Assembly: GCA_963580285.1 (NCBI GenBank)
Contig: OY757020.1
Span: 96,103,497-96,167,496, forward strand
From: Lucinisca nassula
Lineage: Eukaryota; Mollusca; Bivalvia; Lucinida; Lucinidae
Direction of reading: 5' to 3'
DNA: 64,000 nucleotides
A program made the position numbers and the translations under genes. The first letter of the stretch is position 1. The number at the start of each line of letters is the position of its first letter. The notes beneath the pieces are model-generated. The model made no database searches. It saw only the letters and a program-made list of their open reading frames with translations, and was not told where the DNA came from. Of the stretch, positions 63,801 through 64,000 are shown piece by piece.

Positions 63801-64000
63801 ACTATTCTTCACATAAATTATGGAATAATTCCCAGTCGGCTTTATTCATTTTCCACTTCTGGTTACAGTCTTCATCTGGTTCGTTTACGCTCTCAATTAT
63901 AACAGGGAAGTGATCACTTCCGCACTGATCATCATGAACAGACCAGTCATAGTCCAAGAAGAGAGATGGGTGACACAAAGAGAGATCTAAAGAAGACAAA
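60806..64000 (-). mobile_element. LINE copy K, oldest copy, runs off the window
   Basis: It starts inside the 3' UTR where E inserted (the tail proper is missing) and extends through RNase H and RT to the endonuclease at the window edge. It has more substitutions and indels than any other long copy. Confidence 0.9.
60894..64000 (-). pseudogene. LINE copy K ORF2, degenerate
   Basis: Homology covers the finger, RNase H, connector, RT and part of the endonuclease, in several frames. Disruptions occur near 61295, 61600 (small insertion), 62655 (lost base after GVPQGS) and 63198 (about 40 bp lost), with a stop near 63802. RT YVDD is still readable (62590 region). The N-terminus is outside the window. 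Confidence 0.88.

Overview
The window looks like animal nuclear DNA, most probably from a marine mollusc. It is AT-rich, has candidate introns and microsatellites, carries a Ty3/gypsy element and tRNA-type SINEs with AAAC or ACTC tails, and is dominated by one family of non-LTR retrotransposon (LINE). The species cannot be named from the sequence.

Region 1 (1-5500): the 3' part of a Ty3/gypsy element, with reverse transcriptase, RNase H and integrase in pol. It is broken by frame errors and has an unusually long cysteine-rich linker. About 3.3 kb downstream, inside a (TA)n tract, lies an exact 69-bp reverse-complement copy of part of its own RT sequence. Region 2 (5507-8350): the 3' exon of a host gene whose product joins C2H2-type zinc fingers, a long Lys/Glu-rich low-complexity middle and a C-terminal BTB/T1 (KCTD-like) domain. 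Its 3' UTR holds a 36-bp repeat in which every unit contains a 20-nt palindrome. Region 3 (8350-14390): non-coding, with a possible promoter and first exon near 10650-10952, a cluster of 13-bp motifs, a ~145-bp tandem array interrupted by a pogo/Tigger-like MITE, and a duplicated repeat ending in a hairpin.

Region 4 (14390-64000): twelve recognisable copies or fragments of one APE-type LINE (probably I superfamily), all on the minus strand. A full element is ~5.8 kb: a ~550-nt 5' UTR, ORF1 (460-464 aa, three zinc knuckles), a 32-nt gap, ORF2 (1228 aa: endonuclease, RT, RNase H, Cys/His finger), a 3' stem-loop and an (ATC)n tail. Target-site duplications (TSDs) let the history be read. K (60806-64000) is oldest. 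E inserted into K. C, G, I and J inserted into E, and D inserted into C. H is a truncated copy in the tail of I. A separate locus, 15835-24857, has full-length B with truncated A in its tail. G and J have both ORFs intact.

The most notable observation is that all seven 5' ends start at the same base and can fold, over exactly 107 nt, into the nested double pseudoknot of an HDV-like self-cleaving ribozyme. Together with TGA-primed insertion, which can target the (TGA)n tails of existing copies, this suggests how the family frees its 5' ends and piles up in same-orientation nests. All calls come from reading the sequence; no database search or folding program was run.
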